A stretch of DNA of 64,000 nt, from IMG/VR virus record IMGVR_UViG_3300028374_000008, positions 37,887-101,886 of that record, one strand, 5' to 3'. Under the pieces are notes generated by a model. That model was not told where the DNA came from. It did not search any database and worked only from the letters and a program-made list of their open reading frames with translations. The DNA comes from a virus. Shown here piece after piece: positions 33,826 through 42,674 of the stretch (position 1 is the first letter of the stretch; every line of letters begins with the position of its first letter). The position numbers and the translations under genes were made by a program.

Positions 33826-34975
33826 CATATACCTCTTGTCCTGCCATAGTAGCCCCACCGGTACCTACGCCTGTTGCGACGCCACCTGCTAACGACTCTG
33901 GAACACCGCGCCGCCCTGTCGCCAAGTTGCGTAATTTGCGGGACACGACGGGGTTCATCAATGTGCCGGGAACAGGGTTCGACTCAATCAATTTAAACGA
34001 CCCGTCAGGCAGCTCTGCTACGTCCAGTGCTTGGTGCAAATGTTCAGTAGACCCCACGGGCCCCTCTTCGGCGAGACCCTTCAGCGACTCTCGAACAAAC
34101 TGGTGCATTCGCTCACGCTTGCCCCCCGTCACAGGCAAGTGGGCAAAGCCACCTTCCCCTGCGCCGACCGCAGAGGACACTGAGTTCCACGTGTCGCGCA
34201 TCCGTCCTTCCGGCATGCGCCGATACGTCGCGGTGAACGGTTCCGTGTTAAGCGCGTGCACGCGGTATTCATTCTTAATCGGAATCTTTTCCTGGACGAC
34301 AAAGCCAGTCGGGTTGTCGAGCGCTTCGCGTACCGAACGCGCGTTGTCAGGTGTGGTCTCTTGCACAAAGTCGTCAATGGACCCTAGTGACCCCGTTGAC
34401 GGCTTGATGACGTAGCCGCGGTCTCCGAAGTGACGTTTGAGGCCGTCGTAGTCTCCGTACTGCCGCATAGCCTGGTCAAGGCGATACGTCTCGGGCAAGG
34501 CGTCCGGGGCGACCTGGCGCATTACTGCGTCGAAGTTTGCTTTGTCAGAGAGGGGCCCGGGAAGCGCGCCAGCGTTGATGTTTACGTCACCTTCCACTGG
34601 CAGCCCGTACCCATGGTGCAGCACTGCTTTTCCTGGTCGGGCGTATCTGCCGCCGCTCTCCCGCACCGCGTCAACCATGTCGGCGGATACATCTTTTCCG
34701 CCGAAGATATGTCGTCTAATGTTTGCAGCCTGGGGCGAGCCTGTCGCGAACTCAAGCGCGCGGTCGCCGATCTGCTCTTGCAGCGCGCGTACTGTGGGGT
34801 TGTCGTGCAGCCGCTTGCGCATCAAGTACGGCGTCGCCAACGCTGCCGTACCCGCTCCTACGGCGGACGGGATCGCGTAGTCTGGCTCATCGCGCCCTGT
34901 GACTGCGTCGATATAGTCTGACAGCCCCGCCAGCTTGAACGTGCGTCGCACCGCGTTGTCAAAGTGGAGGGTCAT
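33815..34975 (-). CDS. Tagged ejection-type protein 5 with ATP-grasp domain
   Basis: 386 aa. N-terminal tag variant FDNAVRRTFKLAGL, then a hydrophobic segment (about 34-54). From about residue 110 an ATP-grasp core is visible: YVIKPSTGSLGS (K191), VVQEKIPIKNEYRVH (E229, E236, R238) and DVAELPDGSFKLIESNPVPG (D318, E331, N333). ATP-grasp enzymes join carboxylates to amines or thiols using ATP. The C-terminus has another Gly-rich hydrophobic stretch. An enzyme carrying the tag implies that the tag is an address for cargo. Substrate unknown. Confidence 0.75.
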   Translation of the reverse strand: MTLHFDNAVRRTFKLAGLSDYIDAVTGRDEPDYAIPSAVGAGTAALATPYLMRKRLHDNPTVRALQEQIGDRALEFATGSPQAANIRRHIFGGKDVSADMVDAVRESGGRYARPGKAVLHHGYGLPVEGDVNINAGALPGPLSDKANFDAVMRQVAPDALPETYRLDQAMRQYGDYDGLKRHFGDRGYVIKPSTGSLGSIDDFVQETTPDNARSVREALDNPTGFVVQEKIPIKNEYRVHALNTEPFTATYRRMPEGRMRDTWNSVSSAVGAGEGGFAHLPVTGGKRERMHQFVRESLKGLAEEGPVGSTEHLHQALDVAELPDGSFKLIESNPVPGTLMNPVVSRKLRNLATGRRGVPESLAGGVATGVGTGGATMAGQEVYDEI

Positions 34976-37239
34976 GCTGGGAAGTCGTTAAGAGATTGAT
35001 AAACGCGACGGCGAAACTTGAGCAGCCGATTCTGCCATGATCTTATCGTATCTGAGTTGATCGGAGTACAGGGATTTCCTTCCGTGTTGACCTGGGGTGG
35101 CTGGCTGTCGGGCCCTTCTTCTAAGTTTAAGATACGAACGTAATAACGCGCGCCCTTTCCTTCCGTTGTGTTCAGCGGACTGCGTACGCCTTCACGAACA
35201 CCGAGTGAGCCTTGTGCTTCAATCCACTGATCGAGCGTCGTAATAGGACGTGATGCGTAACTAAAAGCGGCGCCGGGGTCCGTAAGCATTTGGCGGTACG
35301 CTGACCGTATCTTAAAGTCAGGTGCTTCTCCTGTACTGCGGTCGGATACAAGCTTGAGCTTCTTCGGCTCGTCGTTGGGGTCAGACGATGGGATGTGTGC
35401 AAGCAGGTCGGCGTTGAGGTCAAGACGTTCGATCGAGCCATCTTCTTTTTGCAGGCCGAATACCTCGAGGAAATCGAAGATGACTCGCGGGTCAATGTCG
35501 TCTCCAGTCTGCCCAAAGAACGCGCGGGCGTAGTACTCGCGCATACCTTTTAGAGTCTGCGTGCGGTCGCGGATGGTGTAGATGGGCTGGCGCGGGGCAC
35601 CCCGGACAAATGTATCGAAGTCGACCGTACGCTCTCCGTCCTCAAACAGGTTGTCCATCATCGTGTCGATGTACTGACTGAGCGTTTGTGCGTGCGTGAA
35701 ATTGACGCTCGTCGACATGCTGTTCTGGCTGAAGCTGTGGGTGACGTTGGTGAAGTACCCAAACACGTGGTTACCCGACGTCTCATTGTCGATGACAATC
35801 CCCGGGAATCCTGGCAGCACATACGGGTTGAAGTGCATCGTTACGCCGCCGTTACGACGTGATGCGCGTGTGCGGAAGTGCTCGTAGCGGACGTACAGCC
35901 GTTGCAGGTTTGCGTTGTACGACTCACGCCCTTCCGTGTCCTTTTCGCCCGACTCCTTTGCCAGGAAGTCGTACCACGTTGGCGTGTCGAGCTGATTGTA
36001 GACGGGCCCCTTGAAGTACTCTTCGGGGGTCAGAAAGTTGTGTATGTTTGAGCCGTCCACCCCCGACGTGTCTTTTGAGGTCATGCGCTGGTTCGCAATC
36101 GCGGGGTAGCCAACTGTCAGCGCACGCGCAGCAAGCGACGCCTGCCCGGACGAGTCCGGCGCGTCCAGATAATTGAAGATGTGGGGGTTGCCCAGGTAGG
36201 ACCGCGTAGGTTGGGTGGCGTAGTTTTCCTCGTAGGAAAATCCTGTCACCATCGAAGGCCACAGCACGTTGCACGCAGGCGGAATGCTGAACAGTGTCTG
36301 TGGTTTGGTCATGTAGCTTGCGATGACCTTTTCTTCGGCGACCCCCGCAGCGTCTTCGCCTGTACCCGTTATGTCTTTTGTTTCTGCGGCTACTTTTAAG
36401 TACGGAGCGGTCGGCATGAACGCCAGCTCGTAGTAGACGTGTTGAAAAATAGACTGGATCAACTTGTAGAACGAGCCATTCGGGATTTGCTCACCGATCC
36501 CCGCGAGCGCTTTAACCGCTGACGCCGATTGTGCTGATTTGAACAAAGGGAACACGCCCCCTGTTCCGCCGCGCAAAGGACCCTGTCCAAGCGTCTTTAA
36601 GGAATCCTCAATGAAAGGTGATGGCACAAACCGGGAAGAAAACTTCGTACGAAAATTCCACGGCGCAAACCACTGTTGCACGATGACCGACTTCTCTGTG
36701 TCGGTGAAGACGCTCCCAAGAAGGTAGTCCAATATGTTTTTGACGAAATCAAATGGGCGCTCAATACGAGTGTCTCCCGAGACGCCGGAGTTGAACAGGG
36801 AGTTGGTGGGCGCGAACGGGTTGACCGCCCCCGTCACATCTGCCCGGTCTACGGAGGCCGCGTTACGCGCGATGTTATTCAGGCTCGTGACGAAGAAGGG
36901 GAACAGGCGCGTCAACGCCTCGATGAAGTCAATGGCGACGAAGTTCATCGAGCGCCCCTGCGACTGGGCGTTGTAGCCGTAGTTTAAGATCTCCCCATCA
37001 AACATCAGACGGAACTGGTCCGGCTCGCGCGTGTTTCGGCTCCGGTACGTATCGAGCGCGAAGATGGTGCACCGAACACGGTCGTCGGCGCCTATGCGTT
37101 GCATGATCTTATCTGCAGGGACCGCTATCTGTGCTTGCGGAATGCCCCACACGCCGAACGACACCGACGCGGAGATCGCAGGGACCTCGATGCCATTAAA
37201 GTAGACGAGCCAACTTCCTCGGTGGTGCAACGCAGACAT
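34972..37239 (-). CDS. Baseplate hub-like tail protein
   Basis: 755 aa from ATG 37239. An upstream extension of the frame is rejected because GGAGG precedes this ATG, which overlaps the previous stop (TAATG). The N-terminal beta domain (VYFNGIEVPAISASVSFGVWGIPQAQIAV, then VRCTIFALD, FDGEILNYGY) fits the hub/gp27-like or late-control-D fold. The large middle is unassigned. Expected to sit at the tail tip below the tape measure. Confidence 0.65.
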   Translation of the reverse strand: MSALHHRGSWLVYFNGIEVPAISASVSFGVWGIPQAQIAVPADKIMQRIGADDRVRCTIFALDTYRSRNTREPDQFRLMFDGEILNYGYNAQSQGRSMNFVAIDFIEALTRLFPFFVTSLNNIARNAASVDRADVTGAVNPFAPTNSLFNSGVSGDTRIERPFDFVKNILDYLLGSVFTDTEKSVIVQQWFAPWNFRTKFSSRFVPSPFIEDSLKTLGQGPLRGGTGGVFPLFKSAQSASAVKALAGIGEQIPNGSFYKLIQSIFQHVYYELAFMPTAPYLKVAAETKDITGTGEDAAGVAEEKVIASYMTKPQTLFSIPPACNVLWPSMVTGFSYEENYATQPTRSYLGNPHIFNYLDAPDSSGQASLAARALTVGYPAIANQRMTSKDTSGVDGSNIHNFLTPEEYFKGPVYNQLDTPTWYDFLAKESGEKDTEGRESYNANLQRLYVRYEHFRTRASRRNGGVTMHFNPYVLPGFPGIVIDNETSGNHVFGYFTNVTHSFSQNSMSTSVNFTHAQTLSQYIDTMMDNLFEDGERTVDFDTFVRGAPRQPIYTIRDRTQTLKGMREYYARAFFGQTGDDIDPRVIFDFLEVFGLQKEDGSIERLDLNADLLAHIPSSDPNDEPKKLKLVSDRSTGEAPDFKIRSAYRQMLTDPGAAFSYASRPITTLDQWIEAQGSLGVREGVRSPLNTTEGKGARYYVRILNLEEGPDSQPPQVNTEGNPCTPINSDTIRSWQNRLLKFRRRVYQSLNDFPA

Positions 37240-37694
37240 TAAACCTCCACAATGAACCCATCCTGTGCGAACGCCGCTGTCAGGCAGATACCCGCAGCGA
37301 CGGCAACGCGGTAAAGCGCATTGTCGGAGCGGAAGTTGTCGAGCCACAACCTCTCGACGACTGGGTCGATACCCGCCGTGCGCAGCTCGTTTATCGCTGG
37401 GCGTATCAGACCGTAGCGGGGACTTAGGTCTGTGTCGACATCGATGAGGCGGCGCTTCGTGGAGAATTGAACGTCTGTCACATCGTCAGCAAAGTAGCCC
37501 GAGAAGAGGGCGCCCGGCTCAAACAGCGTAGCGGTCGTAATCAGCGCACGCGCCGCGGTGGGCGGGTTCGTGCCTGTTAAGATGAACCGAAGAAACTCTT
37601 GGCGTAGCCTGTTTGAGTATGGGTAGTTCGGCGTGCCGCTCAAGATGACGTCTTCAATGGCCAGCGTTGTGGGGTCGGTGTCTTCGTACGCCAT
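37239..37694 (-). CDS. Tail/baseplate accessory protein
   Basis: 151 aa beginning MAYEDTDPTTLAIEDVILSG; ends in a hydrophobic strand. No catalytic motif. Stop and start codons overlap with both neighbours (TAATG at 37239; ATGG at 37694), so it is tightly co-translated with the hub genes. It is probably a tail-completion or hub-connector protein. Confidence 0.65.
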   Translation of the reverse strand: MAYEDTDPTTLAIEDVILSGTPNYPYSNRLRQEFLRFILTGTNPPTAARALITTATLFEPGALFSGYFADDVTDVQFSTKRRLIDVDTDLSPRYGLIRPAINELRTAGIDPVVERLWLDNFRSDNALYRVAVAAGICLTAAFAQDGFIVEV

Positions 37695-38776
37695 TAGAAG
37701 TCCTCGCTGATTGCCGCGTTGGGTCCAGTACCTCCAGGACGTTCGCGATTCGGTACCTGCTCAACTTCGGTAATCCGCATCGTAGACAAAGACAACTGTG
37801 TTGTATTTTGAGCGCCAAAACGTTCACGCAGCACAAGAGGGTCTGCGCCAGTGCGAACGTCGTCTACCCCTCCGATCGTTGCCTGGATTGCTGTGTTCTG
37901 GGGCGACGCGCGGTTGGCTGCTGCCTCTGCGGCGGGCTGAGCAACGCCGTCTACCAGGTTCGACTCACCAATAAGCTGCGACAGAGGCGAGTACGCCGAG
38001 AGTGTGACCAACGTCTGTATTTGCTCATCCGTTAAGCGCTGCTCTTTTATGGTGTCTGTTTGTGAGGTGAGCTGCTTGGTCTGAATGTCACTCTCAGTCA
38101 AAAGCCGGCTTGCGGGCACTGAGAAGTTCGACGCACGTGCCCCTGCCTCGGGCAGATACTGCACGCGTTTGACGAGCATGGAGAACGACAGCTGCGCAAA
38201 CGTTTCGTTGTTGGCGCGCAGGCTGGTCGACGTCGCAAGGATCGATCCGACCACGCGCCGTGTGTCGTACGCTAGGACGACTGGCACCTTAAACGAAGCA
38301 GTCTTTGAGCCACGCAAAAGCGACGAGTAAACAATGTGCCACGCGTCGTACCACTGGTTTTGCTGCGTGTTTAGGACGATCCCCGTGTAGCTCCACGTTG
38401 GCGCACGCTGTCCAAAGAAGTACGCGATGTAAGCGTCTGACAGTACTTCCGTGACCTGGACTTTTTCCTGGAACGACTCCTGGACGCCCTGGAGCACAAA
38501 ATCGACATAGATGCGCCCTGCGAACTGTGGGCCCCGTTGAACGAACGCGTCCGCATACGGTTTGGCTTGTTCAGGTAGTGCGTTCTTAATCTGTTTGAAC
38601 AACGCCTCAGTCGGCACCGGAATGTACATCCGGGCCTGCGTTGTCTGCGTCGACTCGAGCGACGCGCTGGCGTTGAACTTGGGCGTGAACGCAGGATGCT
38701 CTGCGTACAGGCCTTTGTACTTGGACTCGCTCCCCTCGTTGAGTGAGGAGTCGCCACCGTATACTGGACCGCTCAT
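37694..38776 (-). CDS. Tail/baseplate structural protein
   Basis: 360 aa. A central region (RIYVDFVLQGVQESFQEKVQ, then FGQRAPTWSYTGIVLNTQQN...AWHIVYSSLLRGSK) resembles hub-proximal proteins in large myophages, but I cannot name the family with certainty. It overlaps the 72-aa gene by 4 bp. Confidence 0.6.
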   Translation of the reverse strand: MSGPVYGGDSSLNEGSESKYKGLYAEHPAFTPKFNASASLESTQTTQARMYIPVPTEALFKQIKNALPEQAKPYADAFVQRGPQFAGRIYVDFVLQGVQESFQEKVQVTEVLSDAYIAYFFGQRAPTWSYTGIVLNTQQNQWYDAWHIVYSSLLRGSKTASFKVPVVLAYDTRRVVGSILATSTSLRANNETFAQLSFSMLVKRVQYLPEAGARASNFSVPASRLLTESDIQTKQLTSQTDTIKEQRLTDEQIQTLVTLSAYSPLSQLIGESNLVDGVAQPAAEAAANRASPQNTAIQATIGGVDDVRTGADPLVLRERFGAQNTTQLSLSTMRITEVEQVPNRERPGGTGPNAAISEDF

Positions 38777-38991
38777 GTGCCGATGTCCTGTGTTTGCTGG
38801 TTAATCGTAGGGACCAGGCGTTGCTGTTTCTGGATGAGCTTAGCACGTGAGACGATGCCGGGCACACGGATCGACGACGAAGCACCCTGCCGTGCGTTGG
38901 CGGTGATGTTGTCGTGGAAGATGCGTACGTAGCTGTAGCCGGACGTCCCGACGAGTTTGAGTTGGCGTTTAGCGGATACTTGTTGTGTCAC
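38773..38991 (-). CDS. Small tail protein
   Basis: 72 aa, basic, beginning MTQQVSAKRQLKLVG. Position between tape measure and hub genes, with ATGA overlaps on both sides, suggests a LysM-like or tail-tip connector; no motif confirms this. Confidence 0.6.
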   Translation of the reverse strand: MTQQVSAKRQLKLVGTSGYSYVRIFHDNITANARQGASSSIRVPGIVSRAKLIQKQQRLVPTINQQTQDIGT

Positions 38992-41900
38992 ACGCCACCT
39001 CCTGTGGCGGTAGGCTGGGACTTCTTGCCTGCTGCGGTGTCCTTCTCCGCGATGGGACTGTTGTTTTCGATGGCACGTGTGAGGTTCTTCATCGCCTCGG
39101 TGTTGCTCTGTACGATGATGGAGTTCCCGCCCATTGCGCGGTTAAGGTCCGTAAAGAACTCACGCTGCGATTCGATTGCCTCCACCTGGCTCGACACGGC
39201 CCCGCTCTTACCTGATTTGTCTCTCTTATCGAGCGTCGAGGGGTCCATGCCTGCCATGGCTTTATTGACCGCCGCGATACCTGCTGAATCTGCTTTAAAA
39301 TCATCGGCGAGCACCATATCGAGGATACCGCCCAGGCCTTTTTCTCGTGCCTCAGCTCGCTGGTCTGACGTCAGGCCTTGGAAGTCTGCGATAAGTTCCT
39401 TCGTGGAGCCCGCCTTGTCTGCGCCAAGATCCTCGAGCTGCGTAGCAACTTTGTTACGTGCTTCGTCAGCTGTTTTAATCTTGATGATGTCACTGAGGGC
39501 ATCGAGACGTTTCTTTGTGTTCGCGGGGTCGATGTCTGCTGTTTTCTGGCTGCCACCCCACCAGTTCGAGTTTTCATTCATCAGCTTACCCGAGCGCTCC
39601 ATTATCGCTTTCTTTACGTCTGAAGGCAGACCTCTAAAATACTTTTGCGCCTTCTCAAGCCTGCCTGCGAAAGCTTTGCCGTCCCGTTCTTGTAGCTTTT
39701 TTGCATACGTAGACCCCCACGACCCGTCTTGTTTCGCCGCAGCCAAGACGAGATAACCCACGTCTTTGTAGGTAGTCAGTTCTTTAAGCGCTAATTTCTC
39801 TGCCTTCGACATGTCGTCCAGGTCAGAGAACCCTGTGCTCTCAAGAGCATCGTTTAGGGCTCCTACACCGCCGCCTGAGAGAAAACTTTGACCTGCTTTT
39901 GACGTTTGCGCTGCTGCGGTCTGTTTACCCATAGAATTTAAGTACTCGTCTCTACTTTCCGTGCCCATCGTATTCGCGCTGTCACGTTGGATGGCGGCGA
40001 TCTCGTCTGCGGACATATCCGAAGGGTCAATCCCCTGGCTTTGCAGTGTTGCGCCAATTTCGGTGTCCGTTAGAAGCGCTGCGTCTCCTATGTTTAACTT
40101 ATTTTTCGCAGATATTTTACGTCCTAATATTTTTGTTACTTTCGCGTACTTGTCAGCCCCGACGCGGTCTTGAACACTTGACCGCGCTGACGCCCTCTCT
40201 TGTACAGACTGGCCTGTCGTACGTTCGTTGATCTGCATCATTCTCGCCGCGCGCTTCTCGATGTTTCGCGGCTGGAAACCTCGCGACGCTTCATCTGCGA
40301 CGTCCATCATTTCGTCAGCGTTGGTAAATATGCCACCTGTCGCGCCAAGCTTGAACATATCGCCGTACAACCCAGCGGCGCGTCCGTAGGCGCTGGTGCC
40401 TGTGACTTGTTGTTGGTAGCTCTGGTAGTCTTCTGTGAAGGGTCGGTACGTCCGCTCAAAGGACGAACCGTACCCGCCGCCTTCCCGTATGCCGCGACCG
40501 CGCGCCCGTGCCATCGCACGCTCTAGCCCTGAAGCATCCGCGCTCATGCTCTTCTCGTACAAGCCCAGTCTTCCGTATGCTGCCGACAACGCTGCTGGCC
40601 CGCCCTCTTTGGTTCCTAGTCCAATACTTGAAGCCCCGGTGTCCCGTTTAAACCGCGTCGTACCTACCGCTTCGAGACGTTTGCTCTCTTCGTAGTCCGC
40701 GAGATATCCCGACACGCCGTCCTGCATATCCCCTAAGAAAGAAGTGGGGTCGCCTGGTCCGTACTTCTCCATGAAGGAGCGTTGTACAAGCCCGCCGCCT
40801 TGCCGCGCGTCGTAGCGGCGTCGGTCAAGCTCTTGTTGCATCTGGCGCATCGTGCCTTCTTGGTAACCCTTGTTGCCCATGTTCCGGATCATGGCCGCGC
40901 CGTCGGGCCCTGCAGCGAGCTCAGCGGCAGTCATAAAGTCTAAGTTGGGGTTGTCTTTCTGAATCGACATGATGGCGCGCACCATCGCCTGCTGCGTTCC
41001 TTCTGGACCCAACGACTCACCAAGCTCTGCAGTGAGTTCGCGTCCCCTAAAGCCCATGATGCGCTGACGCGCGTCTTGGCTCATGTCCATCTCCGAGGCT
41101 TTTCGCAGCGCGTCCTGGTAGGTGACATCCCCGCTCTGGAAGGCTTTGACGCGATCTTGATTGATCGAAAGTTTGCCGTCTTCCCCTTCTGACGCGAAGT
41201 ACGGCAGAAGCGGCTGCGCAACGTTCGACAGAAACGACGCGTTCATCTCTGTCATGCGCTGTCCCATACCGGATACACCACCGTAGAGTGCCAAGTTACG
41301 CGCGTTAACGGCTCCGCCTGCTACCATCTGACGTGCCTGTCCTCCGCCCATCATACCTGTTTGAAGCCCTTGGCCAGCAACAAGACCTGAGCCCTGGTAG
41401 ATTCCGGCGCCTTGTAAGCCCTGTGTCTGCATGAGCTGGTCGACGTCCATTCCAGCCATGCGCGCGTACTGGTCCATGTTCGAGACGGCTTGGTTCATCT
41501 CGTTTAGGCCGACGCCCAAACGCCGGAGCTGTCCAATCTTCTGGATGTTGTTCCGGAAATCAGGGTCGCCCGTGATCTCTGCGAACGTGCCAACAATGCC
41601 GGACAACTGTTTGACCGTGTCGACGATCTGGTCTTTGTTCTGCGCAAAGTCCATCAGGCCCTGCTCGCCGCCTGCCTGCATGATCTCCATGAAGTCACGT
41701 CGGTTACGGCTGCCGCCTGACGCTCCTGCCATCCGGTCAAAGTCATACGTGAGGGCCTGGGACGCGCTCGTAGATAAGCCGGAGCCTGAAATGTCGAGGT
41801 CACGCGATGCTCCCACCATGAACTGCCGCGACGCAAACTGGCCGCGGATGGCATCGGCACGCCGCTCAATAGCAGGTCTGAACGTAGCTTCGGTTGCCTG

Positions 41901-42668
41901 GGTCACCCCGGGGATGTACTGCGCAAACGCGCCCCCCAGCATACCCATCTCAGCACCAAATTTAGCGCCTGCCGGGCCGCCCATAAAGCCCCCAAGAGCG
42001 GCTCCTCCTATACCACCTGCGTACATACCGCCTGCCGCGACCAGGTTCCCTGCCGCAGCTTCCGCGTAGCCTGCTGTTCCCTGTGAGATGAGCCGTGCTT
42101 GTTCTGAGCCTGTGTACATCGCGGCGTCGTATCCACGAGAGAACTGAGGCATGGGCGTGTTGCGTACAAGCCCGGGAGAAAACGGAACCATGGCGTCAGG
42201 TACGCGCTGTCCGCCTGTACCGAGCGGGCGTGGCGCTCTAAAATCGGGAACAGGCGCCTGTCGAAACACACCTGCACGTGCTGGCGTCATGTGCCCTGCG
42301 GACGCCATGTTCATGGACGGGTCCATGTACGAGGCGTACATCGGATTCATATTGTAGGACTGCGCCTGCGCCATGCCAGCTTGCATACCGCCCATAACTC
42401 CGGGAGACTGCGAAGCCGTGTGGAACGGTTGGTTCACGTTCGACATGCCCGACATCGGGTCAAACGAAGGTGTAGGCGGGGGCGGGGGTGGAGGTTGGAC
42501 GGTCATCGTCGGCACAGGCGGAGGCGGCGTTTGCTGCTGTGGTGCCTGCGCAGACATCATCGAACCCATGGGCGTTGCCGTCGGCCCGCCGAAGTGCGAG
42601 ATCGTTGTCGACATGCCCTGGTAACCGGACATGACGTCGTTTAGCGTTCTTGAAAAGTCGTCTGCCAT
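38988..42668 (-). CDS. Tape-measure protein
   Basis: 1226 aa, the longest helical protein in the tail block and directly downstream of the frameshifting chaperone pair, the standard place for a tape measure. Residues about 30-150 are Pro/Met/Gln-rich and low in structure. Then a Gly/Ala-rich hydrophobic region (about 205-245, GGIGGAALGGFMGGPAG), long helical segments, and a charged C-terminus. It sets tail length and may be ejected at infection. Confidence 0.8.
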   Translation of the reverse strand: MADDFSRTLNDVMSGYQGMSTTISHFGGPTATPMGSMMSAQAPQQQTPPPPVPTMTVQPPPPPPPTPSFDPMSGMSNVNQPFHTASQSPGVMGGMQAGMAQAQSYNMNPMYASYMDPSMNMASAGHMTPARAGVFRQAPVPDFRAPRPLGTGGQRVPDAMVPFSPGLVRNTPMPQFSRGYDAAMYTGSEQARLISQGTAGYAEAAAGNLVAAGGMYAGGIGGAALGGFMGGPAGAKFGAEMGMLGGAFAQYIPGVTQATEATFRPAIERRADAIRGQFASRQFMVGASRDLDISGSGLSTSASQALTYDFDRMAGASGGSRNRRDFMEIMQAGGEQGLMDFAQNKDQIVDTVKQLSGIVGTFAEITGDPDFRNNIQKIGQLRRLGVGLNEMNQAVSNMDQYARMAGMDVDQLMQTQGLQGAGIYQGSGLVAGQGLQTGMMGGGQARQMVAGGAVNARNLALYGGVSGMGQRMTEMNASFLSNVAQPLLPYFASEGEDGKLSINQDRVKAFQSGDVTYQDALRKASEMDMSQDARQRIMGFRGRELTAELGESLGPEGTQQAMVRAIMSIQKDNPNLDFMTAAELAAGPDGAAMIRNMGNKGYQEGTMRQMQQELDRRRYDARQGGGLVQRSFMEKYGPGDPTSFLGDMQDGVSGYLADYEESKRLEAVGTTRFKRDTGASSIGLGTKEGGPAALSAAYGRLGLYEKSMSADASGLERAMARARGRGIREGGGYGSSFERTYRPFTEDYQSYQQQVTGTSAYGRAAGLYGDMFKLGATGGIFTNADEMMDVADEASRGFQPRNIEKRAARMMQINERTTGQSVQERASARSSVQDRVGADKYAKVTKILGRKISAKNKLNIGDAALLTDTEIGATLQSQGIDPSDMSADEIAAIQRDSANTMGTESRDEYLNSMGKQTAAAQTSKAGQSFLSGGGVGALNDALESTGFSDLDDMSKAEKLALKELTTYKDVGYLVLAAAKQDGSWGSTYAKKLQERDGKAFAGRLEKAQKYFRGLPSDVKKAIMERSGKLMNENSNWWGGSQKTADIDPANTKKRLDALSDIIKIKTADEARNKVATQLEDLGADKAGSTKELIADFQGLTSDQRAEAREKGLGGILDMVLADDFKADSAGIAAVNKAMAGMDPSTLDKRDKSGKSGAVSSQVEAIESQREFFTDLNRAMGGNSIIVQSNTEAMKNLTRAIENNSPIAEKDTAAGKKSQPTATGGGV

Positions 42669-42674
42669 GACGTC

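Noticed and set aside
39000-39756. Long plus-strand frames inside the tape measure and other tail genes
   Set aside because: Shadow frames of the GC-rich opposite coding strand; they lack ribosome sites and protein-like composition.
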